Source: Undaria pinnatifida
Taxonomy: Eukaryota > Sar > Phaeophyceae > Laminariales > Alariaceae
Assembly (NCBI GenBank): GCA_012845835.1
Contig: JABAKD010000001.1
Coordinates: forward strand, 11,075,123-11,139,122
Reading direction: 5' to 3'
DNA: 64,000 nucleotides
The notes beneath the pieces are model-generated. The model was not told where the DNA came from and searched no databases. It was given only the letters and a program-made list of their open reading frames with translations. This document shows, one piece after another, positions 10,075 through 21,055 of this stretch. The first letter of the stretch is position 1. Each line of letters starts with the position of its first letter. The position numbers and the translations under genes are program-made.

Positions 10075-10796
10075 GAATGAGCGATTAAATTGCAGAAGTT
10101 ATACATGATTTATGGGAACGGCCACTTTACCTGTCCCTCGAACGTTTAGTTTTACAAAGTGTCATAGAGGAATGAACAAACATTTTTTAGGGGAATAGAT
10201 CGATATAAGAGTTGGAAAAAAGGAAAAAAAGGGGGGGGGGGGGGGGGGGGGGGGGGGTATTTTCGTGGATAAGTGGAAACGTAGTCACGTAAGCATAGCC
10301 GTAGACATTAGAGTCTGAGAGCGTAATGCAACGTCGTACCTGAATAAAAAATGCGTGCGGACATGTTGATTCGAGTTATTCGGAAGAGGCGTCTACATTT
10401 GGATGTGTGTGGGTTGGGAAACGGGTACATATGAGTGTGGAAGTGAGTATGGACTGTGCATGTCGAGTACTGGGCATTTGTGGGTGTATATAAGCATGGA
10501 AGTGTTCAACCTACGTTCGTAGGTTACAACGTTTTTATTAAACATCTGAGGATTACAAAAACGTTTTCAAAAACAACATTGTTATGTATAGATTAATGTG
10601 TCTTCTCGACGACGTCGATTGAGGAATGTTAATTATAACCAAGTTTCTCAACTATACCAACGCAAAACATACATTCATTACGTACATATCAAACACACTA
10701 CCTAGAACCGAAATATTTCAGGAAATAAACAACGCCAAAAGAACCCTGCCAAAACATGGTATGTCCACGGGAACAACGAACGTTACTGAATCCAAA
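10075..10796 (+). other. 3' flank of the RT element with a 27-G run
   Basis: It contains an uninterrupted run of 27 G (10231–10257) and a perfect 8-bp hairpin AACCTACG-TT-CGTAGGTT (10508–10525). No gene is recognised. Whether it is the element's 3' UTR cannot be told. Confidence 0.4.
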
Positions 10797-11260
10797 TTAC
10801 GCCTGAATGCATCTCGCACTTTCCTTCAAACGACCCACATCGAAATCCGCTACAGGATTGAACACTTCCACGTGCTGGAGATCCCGCTGCTGCAATTCAC
10901 CCCTTCCCCCCCCCCCCCCCCTCACCCTTCCCTCACCAGATAGTGGACTTACAGACTTCACTTGATAAACTGATGCATTACCTTCCACGAATTTCATAGT
11001 TTCCGTCCACAAACTGACTAACGTCACCCTGTTGACCCGGATAGCTACACTATAGTTGCAAGTGGAGTCGCCGAAGCATCCCCAAACCTCCCACGACTCA
11101 TCACATGTCACCCACCCACATGGCGGGATACTCAATAAGCAGACTGCCTATATATACCAACGCTTTCCTGTGAAATCCCCCCCCCCCCCCCCCCCCCCCT
11201 ATTTCTTAAACCCTAACCTCACTCCGTACTTCGATTCAACCCACACCGTGTAGCGAAATC
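10797..11260 (+). repeat. Poly-C mosaic repeat, partial unit
   Basis: C runs of 16 (10906–10921) and 23 (11177–11199) sit between family blocks such as ATAGTTTCCG…CACAAACTGACTAA and GATAGCTACACTATAGTTGC … GGAGTCGCCGA. The same blocks recur at 15.2, 24.1 (inverted), 32.8 and 33.1 (inverted) kb. Confidence 0.65.
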
Positions 11261-11452
11261 AGTAATACACACATAGCCAAACTATGAAGAGTAACGGTAT
11301 CATAAGTGCATTATGATACCGCTACAACCCATAGTTGTCAAGGCTGGTTACTGCATGTCTATCTTCAGGGATAAATATGCAATTAACCATACTTGACAAA
11401 AGCCGCGAGGGGGAACGTTGAAATTCCCAAACGTCCCTCGCAACTTCGTTTT

Positions 11453-11585
11453 AGGCCCCCCGAAGCAGTTTTCTCGGCGTACAAAAATACGTTTTGCAGA
11501 TATATACAATAAAACTCCGTCTTAGGCCCCCCAAAGCAGTTGTCTTGGCGTACAAAAATACGTTTTGCAGATATATACACCAGCC
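11453..11585. repeat. ~70-bp tandem duplication
   Basis: Two units start AGGCCCCCC(G/A)AAGCAGTT and end GCGTACAAAAATACGTTTTG-CAGATATATACA, with only a few differences. Confidence 0.8.
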
Positions 11586-11609
11586 CCCCACCCCCCCTTC
11601 CCCTTCCTT

Positions 11610-11860
11610 AACCACTGTACACCAATATATATTCGAAAACACGGTTCTGATACAAAACAATAATGAACTCTAGAACATCAAACAAAAAGTACGTGTAGAT
11701 AACATGTATTCGAAAATACCGCTCCGAAACAACACGATAACAAAGTCTAGAACATAAACCAAAACATATACGTGTAACATCAAAAACGCGGAAAGCACCA
11801 CTTTGAAACAATACGATAACCAAGTCGAGAATATCAACCAGAACATACGTGAAACAAAAA
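11610..11860. repeat. Degenerate ~75-bp tandem repeat, three units
   Basis: Units share blocks of the form GAAACAA(C/T)ACGATAAC(A/C)AAGTC-AGAA and ATACGTG. No coding signal is seen in this AT-rich stretch. Confidence 0.5.
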
Positions 11861-12640
11861 CCACGCGGACACGCGACACACTAGAACCATATATGCGTCC
11901 ACATACGAACACCAGTCAAAAGGTGGAACCCATATACCCTGGGTTCCAAACTGAGGTCCCTACGAGTCCGAAACATCACATAGTCCACATAAAGTCTTCA
12001 CACGAACCTAAAAATGTGTCACAACTGCTCGTTGCCAAATGACAGGTTCATCAAGAACGCAAGAACAAACAGAACGAGAGGCAGGGTAATCGAAGCAGCG
12101 CAAATCATTATAGCATTCGCCCACCACATCACCTCCTTTGAAATTGGTTTTGGGCATCAGCGAACTGGGTCCAACGCATGCCCGTAGAGTCTTAGGTGGA
12201 GTGAGGAGCGGTAGTAAAAATCAAGTGCGCTGCTCGATAACCTGTTCCTGACCGTCGGTATACTGAACAATCTTCGGGCCGCGTCTTCTCTGTGTCAGGT
12301 GTGTGAGGAATTTCTTTGTCATTTTTCAAGCAAGCGGTTGCGTTGGCATATACTACCTGGCTTGATGTAAAGGAAAGGAACACCACTGAGCGATCATCTA
12401 CTACATGTTAGGGCATGTTTTCATGAACACCACTAACAAGAGCACCAGACATGGACACGACATCTACAGGACTCCAACATCTTCGACGACAGTGGGGAGA
12501 AAACAGGACGTATAAGTGTACACTATATAGTCTATAATAATGTGGAAAGTAAGTACAGACAGGGATGTTGACACTGCGGTAAACCACACGACCAACCTAT
12601 TACGCAGGGTATTTCGTGCCTCCATCCGCTTACATGATTG
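11861..12640. other. Unassigned DNA
   Basis: No gene, RNA or repeat that I can support. Confidence 0.4.
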
Positions 12641-12649
12641 CCTGACAAC

Positions 12650-13270
12650 CCCTACTATTCCAAACGCAGTGGAATGTGCCTAACGAAGTAAAGTCACCCT
12701 CGCGTTCAATAGTGGTGACATCGCATGTCCACGTGAGACAACCTTTACGAAACGCAGTAGCATATGCCTGACGAAGTGAAGTCACCCTCGCCTTCAATAG
12801 TAGTGACATCGCATATATATGACGTTGCATGCCCACCTCAACTGCTGTATTTGTAAGATGTATCTCTGTCTTAGAATTGGCGACCTCAGAGCCCCACAGC
12901 GGCACGGTAAAAATCATGGACGTGAAATCACACATTTGAGACAATAATAAGTTGAAAAGGAAGCACAAACAGACGTGATACACTGCCGACCCATCGCATA
13001 CCCTCCTGAGACGACCTCTACGAAACACAGTACCATTTACCTCACGAAGTAAAATCACCCTCGCGATCAATAGTGATGACATCGCATATATGACATCACA
13101 TACCCACCTCGCCTGATGTATTTGTAGGATGTATCTCTGACTTAAAATTGACGACTGCAGAGCCCCACATCGACAAGGTAAAATCATAGGCGTGAAATCG
13201 TACATTTATTTGAGACAAAAATAATTTGGAAAAGGAAGCACAGGTAAACAACCTTACCAACCCATTACGT
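12650..13270. repeat. ~265-bp tandem repeat, two full units plus a partial one
   Basis: Each unit runs ACGAAAC(G/A)CAGTA…ACGAAGTAAA(A)TCACCCTCG…CAATAGT(G/A)(A/G)TGACATCGCAT…GTATTTGTA(A/G)GATGTATCTCTG…CAGAGCCCCACA…ACGTGAAATC…TTTGAGACAA. Full units cover roughly 12740–13005 and 13010–13270. A partial unit begins near 12655. Confidence 0.75.
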
Positions 13271-13469
13271 AGGGTATTTCGTACATACCGTCTGCATGAT
13301 CGCCTCCCCACCTATGCCAAGCGAAATATTACTAACGAGGTAACGTGATTGAGCGCGTGTATACCAAGTATGACTAATGAGGTAACGTAATTGAGCACAT
13401 GTATACCAAGCGTCGATTCGCATCCCTCCCTCTAATGCTCAATGACGGAGACAGCATATGGCCACATAC

Positions 13470-13640
13470 ATCACCTCGCATGCTGTATTTGGCAATACGT
13501 ATCTCTTGCGTATAATTAGCGATGTCGATAATAATGGTGATTGTATGATGATGGTGACAAACACAGTGCATGACCACATCACCTCGCCTGTTGCATTTGA
13601 CAATACGTATCTCTTTCTTATAATTAGCGATGTCAGAAAA
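13470..13640. repeat. ~108-bp tandem repeat, two units
   Basis: Both units contain CACATCACCTCGC(A/C)TG, TTTG(G/A)CAATACGTATCTCTT and TATAATTAGCGATGTC. They share the CATCACCTCGC phrase with the preceding 265-bp repeat, so may derive from it. Confidence 0.75.
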
Positions 13641-13859
13641 TAATGGTACCTACAAATATTCTATAAAATATTCTAGCTTTCGATCGATGTATCATACAAT
13701 AACAAACTATGAAGATTTAACACGTTATTTACTACACTTAAACACTGGGTTGCATGCTGCATCTTACATCAAACCTTCTAGAATAGTAAACATTACAAGC
13801 CAGATGATATAAAGGGATGTCTTATTGCTTCAATCGTCAGGTTTGTCCCCTTTGAGAAT

Positions 13860-15423
13860 TTATAGTTTCCGCGCACATATTGAAATGTCCCCCCCCCCCC
13901 CCTCCCCTCCCCCTCCACTGACCTCTTTTTCATAACAAACCCCAACCCTTTTCCCCCCCCCCCCCGCCCCTCCGTCCCCCGATCCCCCCCCCCCCCCCTT
14001 CCGCCTACTCTGTCCAAACGCCCCACTCACAATCAAAATCGGCCTGAGTAATAAACACCTATACGCAGTTGATACCACATCATTATCTTTCTGACCATCC
14101 ATGACGAAGGTTTCAAATATTCCCCCCCCCCCCCCCCCCACCCCTCCAACGCCCCCTCTTTTCCGACCACCTACACGATCGCCTAGACCTAGCACCACGC
14201 GTATAACAAGCTGCTACATATCTTTGATCTCACAGCCGAAGTGTATTTGAATATTATTTGTGACCTAAACCTCCTAAAAATCCCCCCCCCCCCTCTTGCT
14301 CTCCCTTACTCAAACGCCCCACCAAATATCAAAATCCGCCACATTAACAAACACTTCACGCACAGGATATCACCTCATTATCTTTCGAGAGCCATCCATG
14401 CCGCTGTGTTTCCCCCCCCCCCCCCCTCCAACGCCCCCTCTTTCCCGACCACCTGCACGATCGCGTAGACCTAGCACCACGCGTATAACAAGCTGATACA
14501 TATATTTGATCTCAAAGCCGAAGTGTATTTGAATATTATTTGTGACCTAAACCTTCTAAAAAAACTCCCCCCCCCCCCCCCCCTCTTGCTCTCCCTTACT
14601 CAAACGCCCCACCAAATATCGAAATCCGCCACATTAATAAACACTTCACGCACAGGATATCACCTCATTATCTTTCGAGAGCCATCCATGCCGCTGTGTC
14701 CCCCCCCCCCCGCCTCGAACGCCCCTTTCTTCCCCATCACCCGCACCTTCGCCTAGACCTAGCACCACACGTATAACAAACCCCTCACCTAAAGCCCTTC
14801 CCCCCCCCCCCCCCCGCCCCCCGCCCCCGCCCCCCACCCTCCCCCCCCAACCCATCCCAACCCCACCCCCTCGAACACTCCACCCTCTCTTTACTCACTG
14901 ATTGTACGACTTACCCCAGAATATACACGATAAACTGATGTATTATTTCCAAAAATGTCACATTTGTCCCCTCGAAATAATGTATAGTTTCCAGGCACAT
15001 ATCGAGCTGCCCCCCCCCCCCCCCGCCCCCAATAATATACTGGTGCCAAAACCGTCAGATTTATCCCCTCGAAAGGATTTATAGCTTACATGCACAAATT
15101 GCCCTTTCCCCCCCCCCCCCCCCCCGCCCCCCTCCAAACCCGCTCGCTTTTGATCAAAACCAGGCCCCCCCTTTGCCTTCACAGCTGTCAGATTTTGTCC
15201 CCCTCAGAAACGGGTTTTATAGTTTCCGCGCACAGACTGACTAAAATCATCCTGTTGACCCTGATAGCTACACTGTAGCTGTAAGGGGAGTCGCCGACCT
15301 ATATCCTTAATGAGGACACACAACTCGTAATGCGCGCGATCGGAGTATCACACACAGCTTGCAAAGATGAGTTTCGACGAAATCTTCGATCTCACAGCTG
15401 GAGTGTATTTTAATTTTTATAAT
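13860..15423 (+). repeat. Poly-C mosaic repeat cluster with ~281-bp tandem units
   Basis: At least ten C runs of 10–17 bases interrupt a tandem array. The best units, 14241–14521 and 14522–14800, share TGTATTTGAATATTATTTG, TCTTGCTCTCCCTTACTCAA, CACGCACAGGATATCACCTC, GAGAGCCATCCATGCCGCTG and TAGACCTAGCACCAC. The cluster ends with the exact 38-bp core at 15386–15423. Short proline/glycine-rich frames here are artefacts of the C runs. Confidence 0.8.
15386..15423 (+). repeat. 38-bp exact repeat core, copy 1
   Basis: Starts TCGATCTCACAGCTGGAGTG and ends TTTTTATAAT. Identical over all 38 bases at 40116–40153 and, inverted, at 60904–60941. Confidence 0.9.
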
Positions 15424-16062
15424 ATATATGATACTGCTATCGTACAGCAGCAATATTTGACTGACGTAGCGACGACATGCTATTATTATTTTTTTTGCGG
15501 CTGGGGCGTTGTTTTTCGCCTTCTTTGCGGGTCGCGCGGTCAAGACGTTGTTTCTCGCCTTTCACCTCGAGCAAAGGGCACAGCAGTAGCTTGGGCAGAG
15601 GGACCGGCAGGATGAATGCTTGTGTCTGCCCCCCAGCCCCTCTTGCCCCAACCTCCAGCAACTGTTGTGTTTACTCGTGGTATGAGCAGTCTGCCGATCA
15701 ACCGGTTACTGGCACAGGATGCGGGATGCTTCACGGGATGGGAATCGACGATGTCAGCAGTAGGTAGTTCATACTTGCGACAGCCGCATTTTCCAGCTGG
15801 TGTTTTCTCTAAAAAAACGTTGGGTTGGTTCATTTTCAATCAACATTTTTCCCTCACGTATCAAAGAGAGAAGGAATTCGCCATCTCCGAAACATAATTT
15901 TTGATTCTGGTTGTGCCGTACTTGCTGAAAAAGACCGGGAAAATTCCTGGAACGATATATTAATTGTTTTATTATAATACTCGGTATATATTATCCAATT
16001 TTACAGATACAGAGTAGATTGGTGACTGTTGATGGCCGTGGGAGTACGGTTGGTACGGTAAG
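15424..16062. other. Unassigned DNA
   Basis: Contains no supported gene or repeat; short frames on both strands lack any family signal. Confidence 0.4.
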
Positions 16063-16064
16063 TA

Positions 16065-16239
16065 CCAGTGCAGTGGGTGGCCCTATATAGTGCGGGTATG
16101 TGTCACAAGAATTTACCCGCACTATACCGGGAACCCGCACTATATAAAACCAGCACTATAAATGGGTCTATAATGTGCCAAACGATTTCACCCGCACAAT
16201 ATCGGACCCCCGCACTATATAAGGCCACCTACTGTAGTG
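16065..16239. mobile_element. MITE, TA-flanked, ~175 bp
   Basis: Imperfect terminal inverted repeats contain CAGT(G/A)GGTGGCC(C/T)TATA-TAGTGCGGG (left 16071–16096, right 16209–16234) and extend outward to a TA dinucleotide on each side (16063–16064, 16240–16241). The motif CCCGCACTATA recurs inside. TA duplication fits a Tc1/mariner-mobilised element. Confidence 0.65.
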
Positions 16240-16241
16240 TA

Positions 16242-17460
16242 ATATTAGGGCACGCACGAGAGATGATGCCACATACGTGGTAATTTGGCTGTTTTGTACA
16301 GTGCTGGCTACTTCTAGAATGGCTGGTTGTCAAAGCACAACGGCGCATTAGCATTGTGCGGTACACGAAAAAAAGAAACCGGTAGTGAGGAAACATAGCA
16401 TCGCTCGCGCGAAATGTGGCACTACGTGGTAGAAATACCTGGATGTGTTCTTCTCGGTAAACTGAATGTTCTACCCTGATCTTGTGTCTGTTATGCATAT
16501 TGAAGTGTGAAAATGATAATATAGTCTGACATGCTTTGCTGGACAATGATTGACGATATTATTTATATTCAAGGCCATTTCTTAGATCGCCCCCTCGGCC
16601 CCCTCAATCCAACCCGCCCTTATATCATGCGCGTGCGCAGAGTGTATCTGTATGCCGGAAAAAAAGCAATGAGCAGGAAGAATGGGGTAGATTATAAGGC
16701 TTTTATATTCCACAGGGGTGCTCAAAAGCTTAATGTACACGTCGTATATGAGCGTTTTGAGTACAGTCGATAATGGTTAATAATCCCGAGTTTGCTATGG
16801 AGTTTACCTCATACCGTGTTCTATATATATACGCGTTTTAGTCATGGTTCCTGAACAGTTCAACGGATCGGGTTTTCTTCAACGCGGTAGCTCATCAAGT
16901 AGCGTAATGGACTAACACTCTTGCAGCACTTTGATACTACGTGTCGCTCTTTCGGGAAGGAACATGCCGAATAACTTGACCCTCGATAGAACAACCTCGT
17001 TACGTGTAGCGAGGCGTTTGCGCTCTGATTTATCGCGTCTGTGAAACAGAAACAAACACGCGGTTGAATTCGTACTATTATACCGGCATCAAAGAGGTGT
17101 CGAGTCGGCTCTGAAATGTAATGACTTGTTGCGGGAAAAGTACGCTGGAACACTTTCAGTTTTCGATTTTACCGGGATTTTACATGAACACTTGGTTTTG
17201 GAGGACGATGAACTATCTCACGATTCAGTACCTTAGGCTCGCTACTTCTACAGTTTAATAACTATATTTGAGATTTTTCGTTTCCATTTCAGTATTAGTT
17301 CAATGATGATGAACGATATGGCGTACATTGATTGTGAGCTGTAAGAATGATATTTACCTTGTGGAAAGCAACGGTATTGGTAAACTACGCGGGGTCAGCC
17401 CTGCGTAGTCAGTCTATGATTTAATTTATATATCCTGCTAGGAGGGGTCACGCCCACCTG
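16242..17460. other. Unassigned DNA
   Basis: No feature I can support in 1.2 kb. Confidence 0.4.
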
Positions 17461-18078
17461 TTACCGCTTGTGCGGGGTGCGATAGATGCGCTTGACCACT
17501 AAAGAGGAATAAGGCTCGTTGTTTTCGAAAATTATCTCAAACTCGACGAGTTGAATACGTCTAAACCCGAGGGCGACTAACGTTTTCGCGAGCTGACTGA
17601 GTTTTGACGTTTTTTGACTCTTGAAAGGGGATGAGTCTTGAGGCTCGTTAATCTCGAAAAATGTCTCAAACTCGAAGATATGTCTGAACCAGCCGGCGAC
17701 TACCTTTTTCGCGAGCTGATTGGAATTTGATGTTTCTTGACTTGTGAAGGCGGATGAGGATTCTGAAAATATATTTCCTGGATTTTGGTACTTTTTAGAG
17801 TGTATTGTATTTTGGGAGGTAAAAGTAACTGCTCCTTGTCTTTTGAAATAATACTTTTGCACGATTGCATAGTATAGTGTGTCATTATTTGCTCTGGATT
17901 TGAGCACTTGGAATATGAATGGATTTTTTTGTATGTACCCAGCCGAGAGGCATTTGTTTAATTCAAAAGTGGGTTTTGAAACTGCTGTTTGAACGCACTT
18001 TTTGGCAGCCTCATTCTTTGGAGCTGATATGCATGATATAAAGGGAGACTGAGTTCTGATTATAGGGCCGTTGTTCAA
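17461..18078 (-). CDS. Hypothetical ORF with internal ~41-codon repeats
   Basis: An uninterrupted frame of 205 codons with no recognised domain. Its second half contains two copies of a ~41-residue unit patterned S-F-(T/K)-SQ-(E/K)-TS…QLAK..VA..FR.I..FE..FE.NEP, and a weaker third copy. The repeats are visible at DNA level too (GAGCTGA(C/T)TG, TCTCAAACTCGA). It may be a minisatellite that happens to stay open. I see no splice or promoter signal that supports expression, so this is only a candidate gene fragment. Confidence 0.25.
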   Translation of the reverse strand: MNNGPIIRTQSPFISCISAPKNEAAKKCVQTAVSKPTFELNKCLSAGYIQKNPFIFQVLKSRANNDTLYYAIVQKYYFKRQGAVTFTSQNTIHSKKYQNPGNIFSESSSAFTSQETSNSNQLAKKVVAGWFRHIFEFETFFEINEPQDSSPFKSQKTSKLSQLAKTLVALGFRRIQLVEFEIIFENNEPYSSLVVKRIYRTPHKR

Positions 18079-18372
18079 GTTTTCGGATGTTGGAATTTTA
18101 TTGTCAGGTTTGAGTTTCGGTCGATGGATTTCGGATTTGATTTTCTTTTTTTGGGACTCGGGATTTCACAACTAATATCTTTGGTTCACCAAGATTGGAG
18201 TTGGACACTGTTCATGCGTTGTGTCTCTAGATTTATGGAGGGCATTTCAATGACATTGATTGACCGTACTATTCATTGAATCGTTCTACTCTGATGATGT
18301 GATAACATCGCATCATGCCGTAATATTTACGAAGCAGGGAGGCTGTTGATTGTATGCATGGGTATGATACCT
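18079..18372. other. Unassigned DNA
   Basis: No supported feature. Confidence 0.4.
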
Positions 18373-18614
18373 GTATGATGACGGGGGAGTCCAGTAGAGG
18401 TTTCAAGTGATAGGTTGGCTACATGGGAGCGGAATATCGGGAAATTGAAATTATTCTGGCTATTTCGCCGTCACTCCGAGTTGATCTTGTTCTACCGAGT
18501 GAGGTCTTTTACTTATCTTCGTACCGGTGGCTTCACTACCCCACTAATGTTCGCTCAACGGGTAAGCCCTCTACGCTTCGTAACGATCAACAAACGTTTA
18601 GTTATTGTTGCGCA
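18373..18614 (+). repeat. Dispersed repeat A, copy 2
   Basis: Matches 6915–7232 in block order with a shorter middle. It is followed at 18615–18850 by a weak, partial match to repeat R (…CTTTTCGACTGGAATGGTTTCTGAAATAGGGG…CCTAGGCCATGGGATTTATAG). Confidence 0.65.
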
Positions 18615-18850
18615 AAATGTTTCGTTGGATACATAGGCCACGAGATTCTTCAACGGGTGTCTCGGTTTTATCTTTTTAAGATTAAATCAGGTTTTTGGGG
18701 GACATGTTAGAACGAGTTCAACACGATAGGGGTAGCGCTTTTCGACTGGAATGGTTTCTGAAATAGGGGGTAAATCGTCGGAACGTATCGACTTTACTTT
18801 TCGGAAATTTTATCGTGCTATTCCTAGGCCATGGGATTTATAGTCTATAG

Positions 18851-19394
18851 TGGATTGCGCTCTAGACTAATGCTCAGGATAGTAGTTTGGATGGTATACG
18901 CTTATATTACCCCAAGAGAGTAGCCTCAGGGAACAAAAAGTCGTGCACCTACAGGTACCGAAGTATGCATCATGGGAGTAGACCTCCTTCCTCCTCCGTT
19001 TGGGACTTCACTCAAAGAGGGGGGAAAAGTTGGCGAATTCAAGTGACGTAAACACTTTCAGCATCGTTCGTTCAAAGAAAACGCGGGCTGCCTCGATATT
19101 TTTTGTTACGTTTCGTGTCCCAACTATGCACGCTATAATACCACGAGATGGACGACTTTATGCCATTCGCAGCACTGCTGCGCTCTAACGGGGACGACCG
19201 ATAAAATCGCAATTTTCGTGTATTTGGTCTCCTTTTTTTTTGTATTTTCCCGGGCTCCAAAAGGTTTGAGTTTGGGGCACCGAGAGCACAACGCGTGGTG
19301 CACCCCGTTCGCGATATGCCCCAACATACCAGGTGTGGTTTGATGATACGCGTGGGCTTGCGGTGTTCGTGTCGAGAAACAACATGTGGTGTAC
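18851..19394. other. Unassigned DNA
   Basis: No supported feature; may be intron of the propeller gene. Confidence 0.35.
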
Positions 19395-19562
19395 CTGCCA
19401 ACGCCACTGGGCAGTACCGGCAGCGTCGAGTTTGACAGCCATCCAGTCTCTGGAAGTGCTGCTCACGACGCTCGAGTTGGTGTTGGTGTAGCCGGCCAGG
19501 AGGGAAGAACCATTTGGTCCAATTGCCGCGCTTAGCACCACGTCACCTCGGAGTATTCCGCC
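19395..19562 (-). CDS. SBBP blade exon (distal)
   Basis: Fifty-six codons, phase 0, with the same architecture as the exons at 2–6.5 kb. The acceptor is CGATTCACCTGCCAG then GGCGGAATA. The product reads GGILRGDVVLSAAIGPNGSS, LLAGYTNTNSS, then DWMAVKLDAAGTAQWRWQ. The donor is CAG before GTACACC. It could be a 5' exon of the gene at the left edge, across a 12.9-kb intron full of transposons, or part of a decayed paralogue. No signal-peptide exon is recognised. Confidence 0.8.
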
Positions 19563-19684
19563 CTGGCAGGTGAATCGAAGCGGGAGAGAGGGACGAGAGA
19601 TCGGACAACAACAGCACGTTGAACATCTGCGCACTAACGCCATGATGAGGGGGTCCCATTCGGGGCCTCTTTTTGTGGCAGTGG

Positions 19685-19900
19685 CGTTGGGTCACTCCGG
19701 CGAGTGACCCCCTCTGTCTACAGGTTTGGCGCTAGCAGCTACTGTAACATTGCGAAGTGAATCCTTAATGGCATAGTCTAGTCAACTATGATTCGACAGG
19801 TATCTTGCCTGGATGAAGTAGTTTCGTCAGTTAGGTACAGAGTTACTGGTGCGACCGGCTCTTAACTCCTTAGTGGAAAAAGGAGTACCCGCCCTACGGT
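19685..19900. repeat. Hairpin-bearing repeat H, copy 2
   Basis: Carries the perfect stem GGGTCACTC-CGGC-GAGTGACCC, then TACAGAGTTACTGGTGCGAC and a GGAGTACCCGCCCTACGGTA end, in the same order as 5035–5290. Confidence 0.5.
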
Positions 19901-20985
19901 ATCTAGCCTTGGTCTGCGGAGCTGAATGACCGATACATACATGCAACCATGACCAGTGTTTGTATACGAGATGGGCCGCGCCTGTTCTGCGTTTGACCCG
20001 CTCTAAATCAGGTCAACAGAGATTGGGTCAGAAGTGAAAGGACTATCTGCTGCTGATTCGTGCATCGTCGTGGTCAGGGAAACAGGTTCTCTACTTACAG
20101 TTGGATTGTACATAATATTATGTTCAGAGACACGAATAAACATCTGCATAAAACACCACCCCTGCACTACAATAAGTGGCCTATCGTGGCATTGATCACT
20201 GCATGGTATAGCGCGTCATAGGTGCTACAGCACGGGGAGGTACCACAATCTCCACTACCGTGTATTGGCCACTGAGGTAACGGGGTTAGAAACGTTATTC
20301 ACTGTTCAGTGAAAGAAGCAACCCCACGGCGTGCTTGGTTGATTCTACGATAGCCCCCCCCCAAAACAGCAATTTTCTTGACCGAGCGTTTCGTTGCTGG
20401 TCGATACGAGGAAGGGTGCTATGAAAAAGACATCTTCACATATTTTCTTGTTCTGCGAAGGAATATGGACCAATGACGTCGGTGTGGCAAGGGACACCGT
20501 TTTTTTGGGAGATACGGCCGTGACCTGGTTTCAAAACCAACGATTTCGTGAAAGAAACATTGGGGGGACTACCGTAGGACGACTCGATTGTCCAAAAAAC
20601 AATTATACACCTGGCACGAGTAGTTGCTCGTACGAGTGGCTCTGAGTGTCTAAAAATATGACCCCCGTGTCTTGGCCTTGATGACGAATCTACGCTGGCA
20701 ACCTGAGGTTTGGGCAGAATGCTGTCCTCTATACCGGTGTCACCGACGGTTTTCCATCGAGGACACGACGGTTGAGACCAACGAGAATGCGACACGTTAT
20801 GGCGGGAATTTAGCTTGGGGCATCTCGTCGGCCAGCTGTCACTGTTGCCGCGCATGCACGTGGTGCAACTCGATACGCATCGTCTTTATCCAGCTGGCTC
20901 GCTGAACTATGGACGGCCGACGGTGACATCTCGCTAATGCTCAACATATTTTCTCTCTGAAGGCTCTAACATGAATGGAGCTTCC
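19901..20985. other. Unassigned DNA
   Basis: A minus-strand frame (20436–20855) contains VIGPYSFAE, which resembles a phrase in Tc1/mariner transposases, but nothing else in the frame supports that. Confidence 0.3.
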
Positions 20986-20989
20986 TGCC

Positions 20990-21055
20990 CACCTGCCATC
21001 TCCACGTCTCGGTGATCATCGCCCCTGCCATCTCCAAGTCTCGGTGATCATTTAT
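20990..21055 (-). pseudogene. Fossil 3' end of a blade exon, locally duplicated
   Basis: Minus strand: ATGATCACCGAGAC(G/T)TGG-AGATGGCAG twice in tandem. The inner copy is followed by a donor-like GTGGGC. The end WRWQ then GT is the exon terminus signature of the window, but the preceding blade is unreadable (stops). Confidence 0.4.

Noticed and set aside
12650-13640. CRISPR-like array
   Set aside because: Units are 108–265 bp without short repeats and unique spacers, and the genome is eukaryotic.
13793-15182. Gly-rich and Pro-rich frames across the C runs
   Set aside because: Homopolymer runs produce these frames; no family or splice signals.
20436-20855. Possible Tc1/mariner transposase (VIGPYSFAE)
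   Set aside because: Only one short phrase matches; no D,D,D/E residues or terminal repeats are found.
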